Source of the DNA: Thuidium tamariscinum | Taxonomy: Eukaryota > Streptophyta > Bryopsida > Hypnales > Thuidiaceae | NCBI GenBank assembly: GCA_947034885.2 | Contig: OX344757.2 | Location: forward strand, 24,670,001 to 24,734,000 | Reading direction: 5' to 3' | DNA length: 64,000 nt | Part shown: positions 11,282 to 24,692 of the stretch, in pieces | Position numbering within the stretch: the first letter of the stretch is position 1 | Layout of the letters: each line of letters begins with the position of its first letter | Made by a program: the position numbers and the translations under genes | Notes under the pieces: model-generated | The model's input: only the letters and a program-made list of their open reading frames with translations | Database searches by the model: none | What the model was told of the DNA's origin: nothing

Positions 11282-14203
11282 AAGGGTAACTTAATCACAC
11301 CTTCTTCGAGGTCGTAAAGTTGAAGGATTGGCTTCCCAAGAAGTCCGATATATTTGTTTAGAGAAAGCTTTGTCACATCCTTTATTTTCTTCCACATGAG
11401 AATAGTGGACATGGAGAAGCTTTCTCTAAATAAGTATGCAATGTGTGTCTGTCTACTAGTTTATTCTTTGTGCTCTACTACTTACTCGTTGGTTCCTTAT
11501 CCTACACCTTCATTGCTTTTGCGCAACTTTTGATGTCTTCACCATCCACTCTCAATTCATTTCTAATGGGTGTCACCCCCTCTTCATGAATTCACATTCT
11601 TTGTTGGTTCTAGTTTTTTCTCATTCTTCAGATAATTTCTATGTAGTAAAGAAAGTAAAACTATCCCTATTGATAGCCTTTAACTCTATAAAGATGAATA
11701 GATTGGTCTTTATAGAAATCATCCTTTTTGAAATAGTGCAAATTATACTTTACTTTAAAGAAACCATTGGAGGTCAAACTATTACACAAGGTTGGAGAGA
11801 ACTAGGATTGTCCAATTTCACCCTAGCCCTATGGAAAACCTCTTTTGTTTTACACAAATTCCAAAGATGAATAATTGTACTTTTGCCTTACATCAAAAAA
11901 TGTCTTTGTCATCCATCAAATACTTAAGACAGGAGGCTCTTAAAGTAACTATTGAAGATTGAGCTAATTTCCTTTTGAGGCAAGCTAAGGTCCTTGGAAC
12001 AATTTTTAGTACATTTTTGTAGGAAGGAAAAATGTAATTGACATCTCATTTAAGTTGTTTCATATTTTTTTTGACCTTTTTGAACTAGTTACAAATTTTT
12101 TAAGTTGAAACATAGTTGTCATCAATGGTCATCAAAAGCAACTACCTCCTAAAATGTGCAAAGTTGGTACATTAAAGAAAGTAAAATGTATCTATGAATA
12201 ATGTTTGCTTTCATGGCCTTGTCAAAGTTCTAGCCTCCTACCTTAGTGTTTGTAGCGATATTACAAGGTTAAAAAAGATGGATTGGTGCCCATGGAAATC
12301 ATTCCTTTGGTTATCATGTCAATGACACTAGTGTGCGAGCTTGGAGCAGTGAGCCTATGAGCTATGAATGTGGGGCTTGTGAGCCTGGAGCCTCCAAACC
12401 AAAAAAATTTAAGTTTTTTTGGAAATTTTTTTTTTCCCAATTTTTTGTTCCAAAAGTTGATTTTTTAATGAGCAATAGTGAATTATATGACCTATGACCG
12501 TGTCACCTATAACTGTGGTTTAGGTGAAATGTTACATTTTCTGGTTTAAAATTTTAATTGATAAAAGGTTAGGCCTTTAGAGGTTAGAGGAAAAATTTTA
12601 GCATGTAGTTTGTCTATTATCCACAAAATTAGCAAAGGGTTTATATGAAAAATGTGGTAGTTATACATCTAAATTTAATTCAATACATTTTGTTGATGAA
12701 ACATTCTCCTATACTTTGTGAATGCAACAATATTTTCTATTACTTCAATAAAATGAGATAATTCACTTCAAATCATAGCAATCATAATATATATTTATAA
12801 ATGCAATTGAAGTAGACTAGCATATCTAGCCATGCCTATTCTGGAACTGCAATAATTCCTACTTGAAGTAGAAGTAGCTTCATTTCATTAAAGCCATAAC
12901 TTGGTGCATGAATGAATTTGTCTTTGTGGACGTCCATCTTGCAAAAGTACCTGTACAAATAGTACAAGTGTTTGCAATTGATGTACTGCTGTTGACCACC
13001 AATAGCTAAAACAACCTATTCACAAAGTTGGGACATGAGCATGTAGGGAACATCCCTATTGTAACTCGATATGCATTCTTGTTAGAATCTGACTCTGTCT
13101 TAAACACCACAATTCGGCACCAAGTCCTGGAAAAGGGAGCAAAGTAACCTCCAAATTTGTCCTTTAACATTGCCTACACTTTCCTACTTATTCCGTTTTC
13201 TATAGTTGATGCATTTGCAGTCTTTTGAATGGCTCAGTTGTTTCTAAATATAGGATATGTGTCTAGGTTCTTTGGTGAAGGGTGGTCATAGAAAATAGTG
13301 TTGAAAATCTTTGACATGCTGAACAATCTACATGGTGATAATGTTAGACGTATTTGGAGGTGGAATCCTACATTGCAATTTGTACTTAGGATCTATAATC
13401 ATACTCCACAAATTTTCTAATTATGGAACAACATAGAATTTTGGTTTATACTATGATATAAAGCACTATAATACACATGCTATGGTGAGATTTTTAGACA
13501 TATTTTATAGTCAATAATAATAATAATAATAATATTATTATTTTCTTCAAAAATCCACAATAGTATCCATTTTTCACTGAAAAGTCTAAAAATATTACTC
13601 CGGGTGTAATGTATAGAAATCATATGAATTTATCCCAAAATATATTTTTTTAAATCCCTTCATACATAGTCATACATAGTGACAAATGGGGAGTTCCATA
13701 TTGAAAGATTTTGAAGTTTGACACTTGGTTATAGGCCCATCCTATCAAGGGAAGCGCTCCACTTTACAACATGATTCATATCACCTTCAAGGACTTTCTG
13801 TTTACTTTTGTTTGGGTGATACAGATGCAAATGGACACTTTGGTCCATATAAGGTAAGAGGCTCAGAAATTGCTCATTTAATCTCTACATGCCCAATGCA
13901 CCAAAATGTGGTGTTTATAAGACTTTGTAGGTAAATAAAATCTGAAAATTTTACTATTTTAGTAGTTTATATTTTTGGAAACTTTTTTTCGAAGTTTAGT
14001 TTTAGCATCAAAAATTTAATTTTGAAAATGATTGAATATGATTTTTCTATTCTAGATTTTATCCAAGGGTGTCCATTGCAATCTTGACTTTCTATAGTGT
14101 TGAGGCCTCTCAAAAATGAACCTCAAATACACTAGATCTTGGAGAAGAAAACACATTAAAAATTCATTTAAAAAAATTATAGAGTAAATTTTGAGAAGCC
14201 ATA
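11282..14203. other. AT-rich intergenic tract with microsatellite
   Basis: No supported gene. An AAT/ATT microsatellite lies at about 13515-13545. A short piece near 13858-13885 resembles the end of the TA-type MITE family. Frames at 11586-11870 and 13725-13934 have no recognisable homology. Confidence 0.5.
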
Positions 14204-14206
14204 AAT

Positions 14207-14354
14207 CACTAGAAGAAAACTGCGTTAGAAATCTGCGAAACGCGTGGGCTGAAATTTGTTGAGTTCCACATTTCCAGCACAAAAATCCGTGTTGGAATGC
14301 AACAAATTTCAGCCCACGAGTTTCACAGATTTCTAACGCAGTTTTCTTCTAGTG
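14207..14354. mobile_element. CACTA-type MITE, 148 bp, near-perfect foldback
   Basis: Begins CACTAGAAGAAAACTGCG and ends with its reverse complement. The arms, about 60 bp each, pair almost completely around a short centre. The target duplication AAT occurs at 14204-14206 and 14355-14357. The termini match the 339-bp element at 3204-3542, so it is the same family. The high arm identity suggests a young copy. Confidence 0.9.
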
Positions 14355-14659
14355 AATTGATTGGGGTTATGCATGATAGGCCTTTCAACCTCATATTTTT
14401 TTGATGACCAACTTTATAGAATTGACAAGTTAAAAGAGGATTAAAAGACTTCAACTCACTTTTGCAGTTTTAACACCCTTATGATCAAACATCATAATTT
14501 TTCAATCCATAAGTGATATTGTTGTGTTTTCTTTTCATAAGTGATCTTGAACATGTTAGTTAGTTTTTTTATGGTTAATATTTTTTTAAATGATAAAGCT
14601 TATCAAAATGTTGGCTTTTTGTTCAATGTAGAGCAAATTCCTAGAAGCTTAAAAAAGGC

Positions 14660-15060
14660 CTTGTGTGTTTAGAGGTTAAGAGCTGATCTGCCTTTTCCAT
14701 GTATTTACTTCGATGGGAATATTTTTAGCTCATTTTTCAGTCAAAGAGAAATAGATGAGGAATCTAACACAAGTCGGTTCATATTTTTTGGAGCATTATT
14801 GAATTAGTTATAAATTTTCAAACACATTATGTCATAAGTCTCTATTTGACCCTAAATCTTTCATAAACTGTTCACTTGCAACTTCTAAGAAAAATGGAGA
14901 AAGAAAAGAGATTGATTGGCTCTTGCATTTAATAATACTTTTTTTCATTGATTCATTCAATGATTAGAGGTCAATTAAAGAACCATCTCATGTACATTTT
15001 ACAACCATCTATAGGACAGTCTTTAATGCCCAAACTGTTTTCAAGCCCTCTCTTATACAC
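14660..15060. mobile_element. Partial copy of the TA-type MITE family
   Basis: Sequence from about 14680 (a GAGCTGATCTGCCTTTT-like stretch, then AGGAATCTAACACAAGT) closely follows the left half of the elements at 9567 and 28341. The right edge is a CAAGCCCTCTC-like end near 15043-15053. It is diverged and internally shortened. Confidence 0.5.
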
Positions 15061-15358
15061 ATTTTAGGAGTTTGTCTGCTCAAGAATGTATAGACAAGAT
15101 TGCATATATGAAGATGCGCAGCCAGATGTGCTTCCTTCAATGTTGTTACCTGTACCAGGAAACTGGCCAGAAACACTAATAATTTGGATTCATGGCTTCA
15201 AAAGCTTCCTCATGCTTCGGGTCAATATGCCAGCAATGATGCTGCAACTCATCAACCATAACTTGTATATTACACACTGCGCTAAGTTCCCCACGTAGAG
15301 CATTATTTGTGCCTTTTCAATCACTCACAAGGCTACACTAAGGGAAACACCTATCATG

Positions 15359-18300
15359 TTACAGCTCGAGAGGACCTGAAATCATGTCCAATACTACTGA
15401 ATCCTGCCGTCCTGGGTTACCTTCCCTGCTACTGCTACTCTTGGGTGTCAAAATACCAGACAGAAAACCAGGCATCTTTATCTTTGATTGCCTGCTCGCA
15501 TCAACTTGGACACTGCCATCTGGAGCAAGAGATGTATCTGAAGAACTTGTCGATGACGAGGCAGCATTATTGGTGCTGGAAATAGAGGTTAGATCTTGAG
15601 TTAGACTCGTCTGAACTGTGTCCAAAGATGATCCTCCGCTACACGATGGACAAATTTTTATGAGCATAAAACAAGACTTGTGAAATGCCAGCTGGCATAT
15701 AACACATCTCACCACGCCATCCTCCTGCAGCATAAAACGCCCAACATACTTTAGATTTAAACCTGATGACAAGGGATGCTTGATCAGCTAACAATTTACA
15801 AGCTCTTCTCAATAAATATCAGAAAGCCAGAATTTGATGACAAAAAGTGACAACCATTGCAAGGCGATGCTGTGATGGATACCTGGAACGGAAAGATGAT
15901 GTCAAGAGGATCTCTACAGAAATTTCCTGCACCACAGGCTTCGCCCATTTCATGACAGATAGAGCACTCGCGTTTGACGTGAACTGTAAGCTTTTCTAAC
16001 AGTGTATTCATAAAAGCAGGTAATCCTGTATCACATGCCCACAACATTCAAGTTCAGGACTATTACTGGCTAAGTCCAGTAAAAAATTCTTTACTCAGTC
16101 CCCCGCAACCATTCAATTCCGCATGTGATACTGCACTAAATGTGTGATTTCATTCCTTACTCAGTGAGAAACATGCGTAACACAATCGAGAAGCACAATC
16201 GAAAAGTAAGTTTTCTTCTCGTTCTGTGCCTACTGGAGCCTGCTGAATTCTCCAGCAACCCAGTCTGAGTGAGGGGGATCCAAGAATAGAACATAGATCA
16301 GCTTTGATTGTCTAATCTCTTCAGTTTTGGTACCACTCATTTCAAAACAAAAAGCAACTAAAAATGTGCAGATCTGAACAAAACAATATTAGCTGGGCTG
16401 AAAGAATACAATAGAAAATAATAGCATACTTACCAGCGAAGGCACCCTTGGAAAGATCAGTCAGGTCTCGCAAGGCATAAAAGTCGTTACTCTCTAAAAG
16501 GTACCGTCTTGACCCTACCATGCCTTGAATTCGAGATCGTGAAGGGCACCTTATATAGGCCAGCATCTTGCTAAGTCGTTTTCTTGTTTCTCGCAAATGC
16601 ACCAAAATTGGGACTCTAAAGTATAGGTACGGATTTACAGCACTAACACACAACATCGGCTGTTCATAAAACAACACAAAAACCAGTCAGCTACAAAGGG
16701 TTAGAATTGATCCGCAAAACTTGTTACTAGTGAGAAAATGCTGTCTCGTAGTAAGAACCAAAGCATCACCTTGAGCAAAGAGACAGCTGCGTAGTCGACA
16801 AATGGAGCAATCTTAACCGTAATCAACTTCATAGAAAAGCACTTATCAACAATTTCCATGAATGAGTTAAGGCAGAATCCACTGCAGACTAATGTGCTCA
16901 GAAGACCAGAGTACGCCGAAATTTCGCACCTTGTCGTAAATAGAGTCGAGATAGGCTTTGGCTAGCTGTGAAACTGGACGAAGTCCAAAATCCCAGTGCT
17001 GCACCACATAGGCTGGAATTACTGCTGTTTCGTTGAGGTGGCAAGAAGAACAGTACAATTGCCCACTATATTCACACCATCGAGGTCCGCTAAATCCAAA
17101 GCTTTGTGCCAGTCCAGGAATAAGCCCCACGGAAAAGGTTAGCGGACGATAACAACCAGCACATGCGTGATGTTGTGACTGCATTTGCTGGGCCATCGGC
17201 TTTCTCTTGTGCACTTCAAGCTTCAAACGTATTGTTTTCCCAAACACAGAATGAGCGACTAGGTTAGTGTCGATATCTGCATCAGCACCCGCATCAGACC
17301 TGGGCGAGAATGCTGGCTCAATTCCAAATTCGTCCCGAGACACATGGGGTCCACTAGCCCGCAAATCATCACTACGAGCCTTCGGAAGTACAGCGCTTTG
17401 AGTGGCACTCCAAGTGGTGGGAAATAGAAACCGGAGAAATGGAGAAGCTGTACTGAGTGGCGGTCCTGCTTGCAGAAGTGATTGTAAACACACAGTAATG
17501 AGGGCACTTCGAACCTGCGCAGAAGGCTGCAATTAATCATGACATCCTGCCATACGATTATACATCAATCCAATATATCATTGTAGTGCTGCATTCGTTA
17601 AAGTCAAAAATGAAATGCTGTTTGTGGGTTTGCATAGAGGACCTGCTTGCAAAAGTGATTACGAATAAGGGAAGCAATTCGAACCTCAACAACATTCGGT
17701 GAGGTATTGCCAAAAAATTTACGGGACTCCGCCCTTACTCTATCCCAAGGAGCAGGGAGATTGACGGTGCTTTCCGCGGGAAAAGTGCGGTTCAGCTGCT
17801 GATATAAGAAAACAAAATCACGATACCGACGCTCAACTTCCCATTCTTGATCATCAGTGCCTCGTACAAGTATTCGGTATACTGTATGCTCTTGCACACC
17901 TACTACACGTTCACTTAACGAAGCTCCACCTCTTCGTTGTCTGGCTCCGACGACTTCCGTCCAAGCAACCTCAGCAAGTCGACTTGCAGAAAGCTGGGAG
18001 CTTCTATTATTCGTAGTCCAAGGAACTCCCGAAGTTGACGCAGTAATGCTACCGTCCCGCTCAAGTCTTTGAACTGGTTTTGCGAACATATTTTTGGTTG
18101 GTAGAAAACCATGTGGCCTGTGGTTATCATCAGAGTCTAGAAGTACGTCCTCCATGTCAAGGACCGTGTCCAAATAAGTTTCCTTCACTTCCAGTGTCTC
18201 TACATATCTCGACAGCTGTGATACATAGCAGATGTAATTAAGTGAGGCACAAAGTTCATGGTTCCGAAATATCAGAGAGTCAGTAATTAAAATCTAAGCA

Positions 18301-19569
18301 TTAACGACAACAGGAACAAGACTATACATTTTAAAATGCTCTAAAATTATGGAATCTTGCGGCTTCTGATAAGCCAAGTAACGACGGTGTCTATCTGCAT
18401 CAAGAAGTCCACAAGTCTCATCTTCGCACAGACAGGTAAGACCATATTACCTCATCAGGCCCAAGATCCTCGACTCCCCAACCAACACCATTAGCATTCG
18501 GTGACTTTGATCCTGCTACTCCCTTCTTAACTGAAGGTAAAATAGCCCTTCCCATTTTCGAAAGGTCCAACTGCAAGAGCTCTTCTGCCTCCTTTGACCC
18601 CAACCGCATTATTGTCCCTTTCCTCCTCGTAGTTTCCTTCACATCAAGTTTTACAGTAGACTTACTGTCAAGTTCCAAGCCATCAGCCCCCGAGTCTTGA
18701 CCGGGTTTGGAAACCAGCCTAAACATCACATCAGCTACGTGACCAATCTTCGGAGAAGGCAAAGCTTGAGGATTCTCTTCTACTGCTTCAGCCTTGCTGC
18801 CCAGAGTATCAACGGCTGTGCCTGAGATTTGACCAAAATTCACCTTTGCATCTGATCTGGGGTCGAAAAAGTCCTCGTCTCTTTCATAAGAAACCTCTGT
18901 TTTGGAAAATGTTTGCGAGGGTTGATTGTTCTGCTCCACTGTAAGCGTATTGAATAAAGTCGGCGATAAAGAGTCTTCAGGCACGGAATGGACTGAATTT
19001 ATTGGCCCTTCTACAAACAAACCCTCCATGAATTTAGTTGATGATCGCTCAACCTGCACCACTGTAACCGGAGTAGGGCCAAAAAGAACATCCTCATCAC
19101 TTTCACTCAGAAAGTTCGTTTCGGAGAATGCTTGCCAAGGAGGAATGTTCCTATCCACTGGCAATGTGCTGGAAACAGTTGGAAAAGCAGCATATCCATG
19201 TACATTATGCTCCACACCTGATGTCTCCGAATGCTCGCCAAAGGATGTCTCCTCTTCAGTGCTTACTGGTTCTACAATACGATTATCCATCTTGCTGGCC
19301 TCCAGGCGAGGGCTCTTATCATTAGGCGTACACTCTTCTCCTTCTGATAGATCCAGAGGTAAGGACCCAACCACAACTTCACTTACATAATCCTCATCTT
19401 CAAAATCAGAGAGCAGACTCGCTTGCTCCGCCACATCAGTAGAGTCGTCCTCTTCGTTCTCATCCAAGTCAGGTCTCCCAGTTCCCTTGACCGGATGAAC
19501 CATATCTTTAGAAACCCCAAGTCTAGCGTCATCAATCAGCTCACTGGTTTGAGCAGGCTGAAATTCCAT
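15359..19569 (-). CDS. PX domain plus Rubicon-homology (DUF4206) zinc protein
   Basis: A phosphoinositide-binding PX domain joined to a C-terminal cysteine-rich Rubicon-homology domain; the plant family is thought to act at endosomes or in vesicle/autophagy traffic. Minus-strand exons with consistent phases are 18451-19569, 17643-18215, 16930-17514, 16434-16659, 15883-16025 and 15359-15724, about 1,003 residues. Residues 1-373 are acidic and low-complexity. The PX domain (about 475-560) has RRYRDFVFLYQQL and LPAPWDR. The C-terminal part shows CAGCY, RWCEYSGQLYCSSCH, YVVQHWDFGLRPVS, SAVNPYLYFRVP, RRYLLESNDFYALRDL, ECSICHEMGEACG, and CVICQLAFHKSCF ending in CPSC. The start Met at 19569 is the first in the large exon; extra 5' exons up to about 21.4 kb are possible but probably untranslated. 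No break is seen. Confidence 0.9.
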
Positions 19570-21480
19570 GTCTACACCTCCACCGCTAGTCCAAAGCTGA
19601 TCATATCAAACAACTTTAACCACACACAAGACATTTCCTAATACTAGAAACCCTGTACACGATCTCCTGTACATTGAAAAATCCTTCGAAGATGGAGTGA
19701 CTGCCAAGTCTTGCTCCGCATTTTATCTCTGTCTTGCAAAGCACAATCATACACCCTAAACCTAACTACTGAAGGTCCAGGTTCACGAACAAAGGTCGTA
19801 TAACTTGCGATGATTGAACTCCTTACTGAACTCATATCATGCTGTTTCTGAAATTAAGGTTGTTGCTCATGAAGCAAGTTTAGCATCGTGTCTGCTACGT
19901 GATTATCTCAACAAGTAGTAGACCCCACCGAAGGTCAAGGTTGCCTTAAAAATAGACTGGTCCCACTGTCTCTTCAGGAAGCGCCTTCTCTTCGAAGTCT
20001 GCATCAATAAGCCAGGAGAGAGAAACATATCCTGATGCGCCGCATGTGAACTCCTCCCATAACCTTGCAGAAGAAAAGTTAAAGCTACTGGCTATTGAAG
20101 TATCTCCTAGTATCCTGCTTACATTCAGGCGCCGAAAGAGAAGAGCCCTGCACACCATGACGAGGGTAGTTAGGATAAACACAAAATGCCCATGACTAAC
20201 CCTAAATCAGCAGGAAGTCTCCTCAAAAGAAATTCGAAGATCATACACTGAGACTACCGTATCGCAGCCACAATCAGTCCTACCGTGTTCACCCCGGGAA
20301 ATTGAATAATATTCGCCACAACATAGCTAGTGCTTACGGCGTCAAAGGTTGTGACACAAAGAACCGAGACACCGATTGGACTGAAAACAAAACAGAATCC
20401 CTAAATTTCCTTCGCATAACCCTCGAAGACCTTGAGAACAAGCACTGCACGAGCAATATTAGCTGCAACTGAGCAGCACAATTCCAGATGCACTTTCCAG
20501 CTTTCTGTTCCTAAGAAAAATACACAATATACACCCCCAACGTCATAAAACTTGACAGCTCCTACTTGAGAAGCACCTCGAGCACGTCCGAAAGCCAAAA
20601 TCTTAATGGTTTCTTGGTTCAGACACCCAGCAGATTCTTCCCTATTAAATTCTAATTGCTTCGAAAAAAGCTTCAATCGCGCAACCAACAATCATATCCT
20701 CCAAGAGACGAACTCAACATCAGGGCAGTACTTGCACGATAGCAATGAATTTCTTGGGCTTCGTAAAGGGTCTGAACATTTCCGAACCACGAACCATGAT
20801 CGACACAAATGTAGTAACTCTACTGCTACCGAGTGTTCGAAAGTGCATTAAAACCACACCATTTTTCCGATGATTTAAATGCACTCGCATTACGAAGCGA
20901 CAAGTATTCGCTACCTCGAATGTCTCCAACATACCGTACGCGCAATAAACCCTACGGCATGTCCAAGACCCCAATCCTCCCTGAGACTCGAAAAAATAAA
21001 TCAAAAGTGTGGAATCCCACCCCGCTTTACTCACGATTCACCAATTCAGATGGAGTCTGACCTGCAACATGAACAGGACCCAATCGACGAATCTAGTTCC
21101 CCGTCGACCCTGAAAACCCTAATTCCATGGCAAACACAAAATCTCCAGAAGAAGCTCAATAATCCAGGTGAAAGAGGGTGGCGGATGAATCACCGATGCA
21201 AAATAAAATTCCTGCGAAGGGGATGCGAAATGGCGGAAGTAGATACGAGGCAGGGAGAGGGGGGGGGGGGGGGTGCGAGAGAGAAGTTGCTGGATGGAGT
21301 GACGGAGAAGTATGATTCAACCGGTGTGGCACAGGGGATCCTGCCCCCCATTGAGCCCACAGCGGACAAAGCGAGGCGATGAATTTCGGCGTTGCTGCTG
21401 TGGCTAATACGGAGTACGATGGAGCGTGCTCATCGGGAGTTGGCGATCGCGAGCCCACGCGTGGCAATGGCGTGCTGGCT
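19570..21480 (-). promoter_or_regulatory. Probable 5' leader and promoter of the PX gene
   Basis: No convincing protein is seen. The minus strand at 21.1-21.4 kb is pyrimidine-rich, with a 14-base C run (G run at about 21261-21274 on plus) and CT repeats, typical of plant 5' untranslated leaders. Transcription probably begins there and introns lie between it and 19.6 kb. This is inference. Confidence 0.35.
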
Positions 21481-21560
21481 GCAAATCGGGCTGCAACGAC
21501 CTCAAGGACCTACGGCCTTGCACTTGTGAGTTGTGACGAGGCTAGCGAGGAAACAATCTA

Positions 21561-21832
21561 AGGTAGGTACACCCAAAATGGCACCTGACCTTAAAGCGCT
21601 CTGTACAACATGCATAGATTTTCAAAATCAGTCATGTACTCAGACTGTAGATGGCGCTTTCAGAAACACACTTTGACTGTTAATAACTTTTGCATACGGT
21701 ATCCAAATCCACTGTTCTTTGGTGCGTTAGAACATGCTTTCACTCACCAACAAGACTGTAAAAAAATTTGAACAACATAATAACAGGAACTAGGCACAGT
21801 AGAAAAACTGGCGCTTTTGGGTGTACCTACCT
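21561..21832. mobile_element. Short TA-flanked MITE, 272 bp
   Basis: The inverted ends AGGTAGGTACACCCAAAA and TTTTGGGTGTACCTACCT match exactly over 18 bp. TA flanks both sides (21559-21560 and 21833-21834). The TA target fits Tc1/mariner-type elements. Non-coding. Confidence 0.75.
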
Positions 21833-21834
21833 TA

Positions 21835-23264
21835 AGTTATGCATTCTAATCTAATAAGATAAGATTGTCTTGCAAACATGAATAAACTAAGCTTGGGATC
21901 GATTCATGGCATAATCATCAACGATATAAATTCTCATATGTAAATTATAAAAGTATTTAAACATATATTTATACAAATAATATAAATTATGTTCATAAAA
22001 TAAGTAAACAAAAAGATCATGATTTTTATTTAGCAGTATTCAATTTTTCTATTGAAATTTCTTTTTTAATTTTTAATTACTTATGAATTTGCTACTTACA
22101 TTTTTTACCAATTATTGGATTCTTTGAAAGTAATTATAAGGTATTTTAGCCAATTTTTTATACTCAATTAGAATATACCAACAACTAGGTTGCAAATCTC
22201 TACCATTCTATTTTTAAATGGTTAAATGTTTAGACAAGGTCACTAATTAAATAGTGATAAAAATTGATGCCTTGTCTTCAAAACAGTGAACAATTCGTAG
22301 AAAATGCATCTAAGCTTGTCCATACATGCAAATTATATTTCCAAATTCTTAATAAAAATGCTTATCAAAAAATTTAATTTTTGCATTGAAACAAGATAAA
22401 AGTCAAATTGTAATAGATGACTGAAATCATTCCTAAGAAACCACAAATGAATTTGGTTTTGAAGAATTTTAGACGTTAAAATAGTTTATTTTATATTTAA
22501 AATCTTTTTGAAGATTACTTCATTTTAGATTAAAATATTCAAATTTTATAATGAAGATTATGAATTAAACTATTACACATGTATATTCTAGAATTTAAAA
22601 TATATATTTTTATTTATATATCAACCACAAAAAAACTAAAATTTTCTTTAGTTTGTATTACAACTAATAGCATTAAAACCATGAAGAAAAGTATTTAAAA
22701 GATAGACAAAATTTCTAGATGAACAAAAAGAAAATAAACATAGCATATTTACAATAAAATTGATTTATTAAAGTTAAAATTATCAATTATGGCATTCAAT
22801 GAATGTTAACTATAATTCCTATTATTTTCAAACTTAATTGATATGAGATTTTCAAGCACTTTCAATCATACATTTGTGTAAGGAACTCACTACAAATGAA
22901 GTTTTAATTTTTTTTCATTGAAATTTTCACATAAATTTTTTTCAAGGAATACCTTAAAGGCCCAACAATTTTCATAACTTTTGATTGCATAGTTAAAAAG
23001 TTATTGTATATGTAGTTTTCATTGCTCATTAGGGAACATGGGCACCAAAAAAACTTTCTTTGAAAATTACTCTTTAAAGAAATAAAATTTTAAAATTTGT
23101 TTTAGATGAATTTTTTAATTGTTATATTTATATATCTAAGTGGAAAGCTTTGAATCATTTTGTTTTGATTGATGAGTCAAAAGTTATGAAGAGTTTTTAT
23201 TTGGGGTAGTTTGTCAATGAATAGTTATAGAATCTCTTCTCTACAAAGTTTGAAATCCTTTGTC
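21835..23264. other. Strongly AT-rich intergenic tract
   Basis: No gene or clear repeat boundary is seen. Composition is very AT-rich with many homopolymer runs. Confidence 0.5.
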
Positions 23265-23268
23265 TTAA

Positions 23269-24084
23269 CCCCTAAGTGCCTAAGCCTTGGCAAGTGTGTG
23301 TTTTTTGTGAAAAAAGAACATTGACTTCTAATAATCTCCAATGAAGCAAATTTTTCTTTTTTCAAAATCCAGCTACATAGATGTTTTAAAAGCTTGCATA
23401 TTAGTCGACAAACCAATTTTGAGTGCAAAATTGCAAAGGAGTTGTGAAATTATAACAAGAGAAATGTGTGTTTTCTATTTTTAGTATGATGCATCTCCCC
23501 ACAATGTCTTAGAAATTCATATATTAAAGTATTTTGGGATTGATGGTAACATGAACAAATACAAATAGTATTAGCACACTAAAATGTACTTTCAAAAAAC
23601 CTAATTTCACTTGAAAAGCTATCAAATTCATTATACAATCCACCTTGCAATTGTGGTAATACAAATTTTTTCTATAACTAAAAATCACGAAAATCTTCAA
23701 ATCAACACTTGCATGTTCAAATTTTCAATGGTGAAAATCATGATGAAAATACTTACTCTTTCTAATAGGACCATTTTCAAAGCATTTGGATAAGTACAAT
23801 TTTTTAGATCTCAAATCAAGTAAATTTGGCAAGTTGTGCACTAAAGCAGAAAATGAAGTAAAATTGGCCAGCTTTATTTTCCACAAATGTTACATACATG
23901 TCTTTGAAGACCCCTAAATAATCAAATATTTACTTTTTTTTTGTAAAAAATGAAAGTTTTCAATAGTTAATACTAAAAACTGCCTGAAAAAAATTTCAAA
24001 ATGTTCAAAGGAATTTAACTACCCTCCCCCAAATAAGCTGAAATTTTTTGCACGACCATATATGAGCGCATAGGCAATTAGGGG
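23269..24084. mobile_element. PiggyBac-type MITE A, 816 bp
   Basis: TTAA occurs at 23265-23268 and 24085-24088. The ends are CCCCTAAGTGCCTAAGCC on the left and, reversed, CCCCTAATTGCCTATGC on the right. AT-rich and non-coding. Its right TTAA is shared with the next element. Confidence 0.8.
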
Positions 24085-24088
24085 TTAA

Positions 24089-24688
24089 CCCCTACAGGTC
24101 CAAACACCATTTTTTAGTAACATAGCAATTTTGGACAACTTACTACAAATTGAGTTTTCATTTTTTTCTTTCAAATTTTTACATGACATGTATCCAACGA
24201 GTAGCTTTAAGGTACAATAGATTTCATAATTTTGACTACATTGTTAAGAAGTTATTGCATGATCTGTCATTTTCATCATTTGGCCAACAATCCGTGTAGC
24301 TCATAAAACTTCTTTGAAAATTATTTTCTTGAGAAATAAAAATTTGATATTGATTCTTTAGATTTATATATATATATATATATATATAGCTTTGAATCAT
24401 TCCATTTTGATAAACAAGATGAAAGTTATGAGGAGTTTTAGTTTGTGGATAGGTCTATAAAAAACATATCTAAAATATGATATTTGTCAATTCAAATGCT
24501 AATATTTTGCAATATCCATGGTCAAAAATTTTGAAATATTTTCCACATTTTTTCAACCCAATGTACCACAAGATCCTATAGACTTTATGTATGTCAAAAA
24601 CATTTTTTTTCTAAAATTTGATACTTTTAATTAGAAATGGCAGTTTTGAAGAGTTTTTAGTGAAAGTATAGTCAAAATCATTTAGGGG
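24089..24688. mobile_element. PiggyBac-type MITE B, 600 bp, abutting A
   Basis: Starts directly after the shared TTAA (24085-24088) with CCCCTACAGG and ends TTTAGGGG before TTAA at 24689-24692. The interior includes a TA dinucleotide run at about 24367-24390. Non-coding. Confidence 0.7.
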
Positions 24689-24692
24689 TTAA

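Noticed and set aside
18328-18416. Extra exon of the PX gene (LLDADRHRRYLAYQ)
   Set aside because: Would leave a 34-bp intron and break phase; direct joining of 18451 to 18215 is in phase.
18926-19390. Plus-strand 154-codon frame
   Set aside because: Antisense shadow of the acidic first exon of the PX gene.
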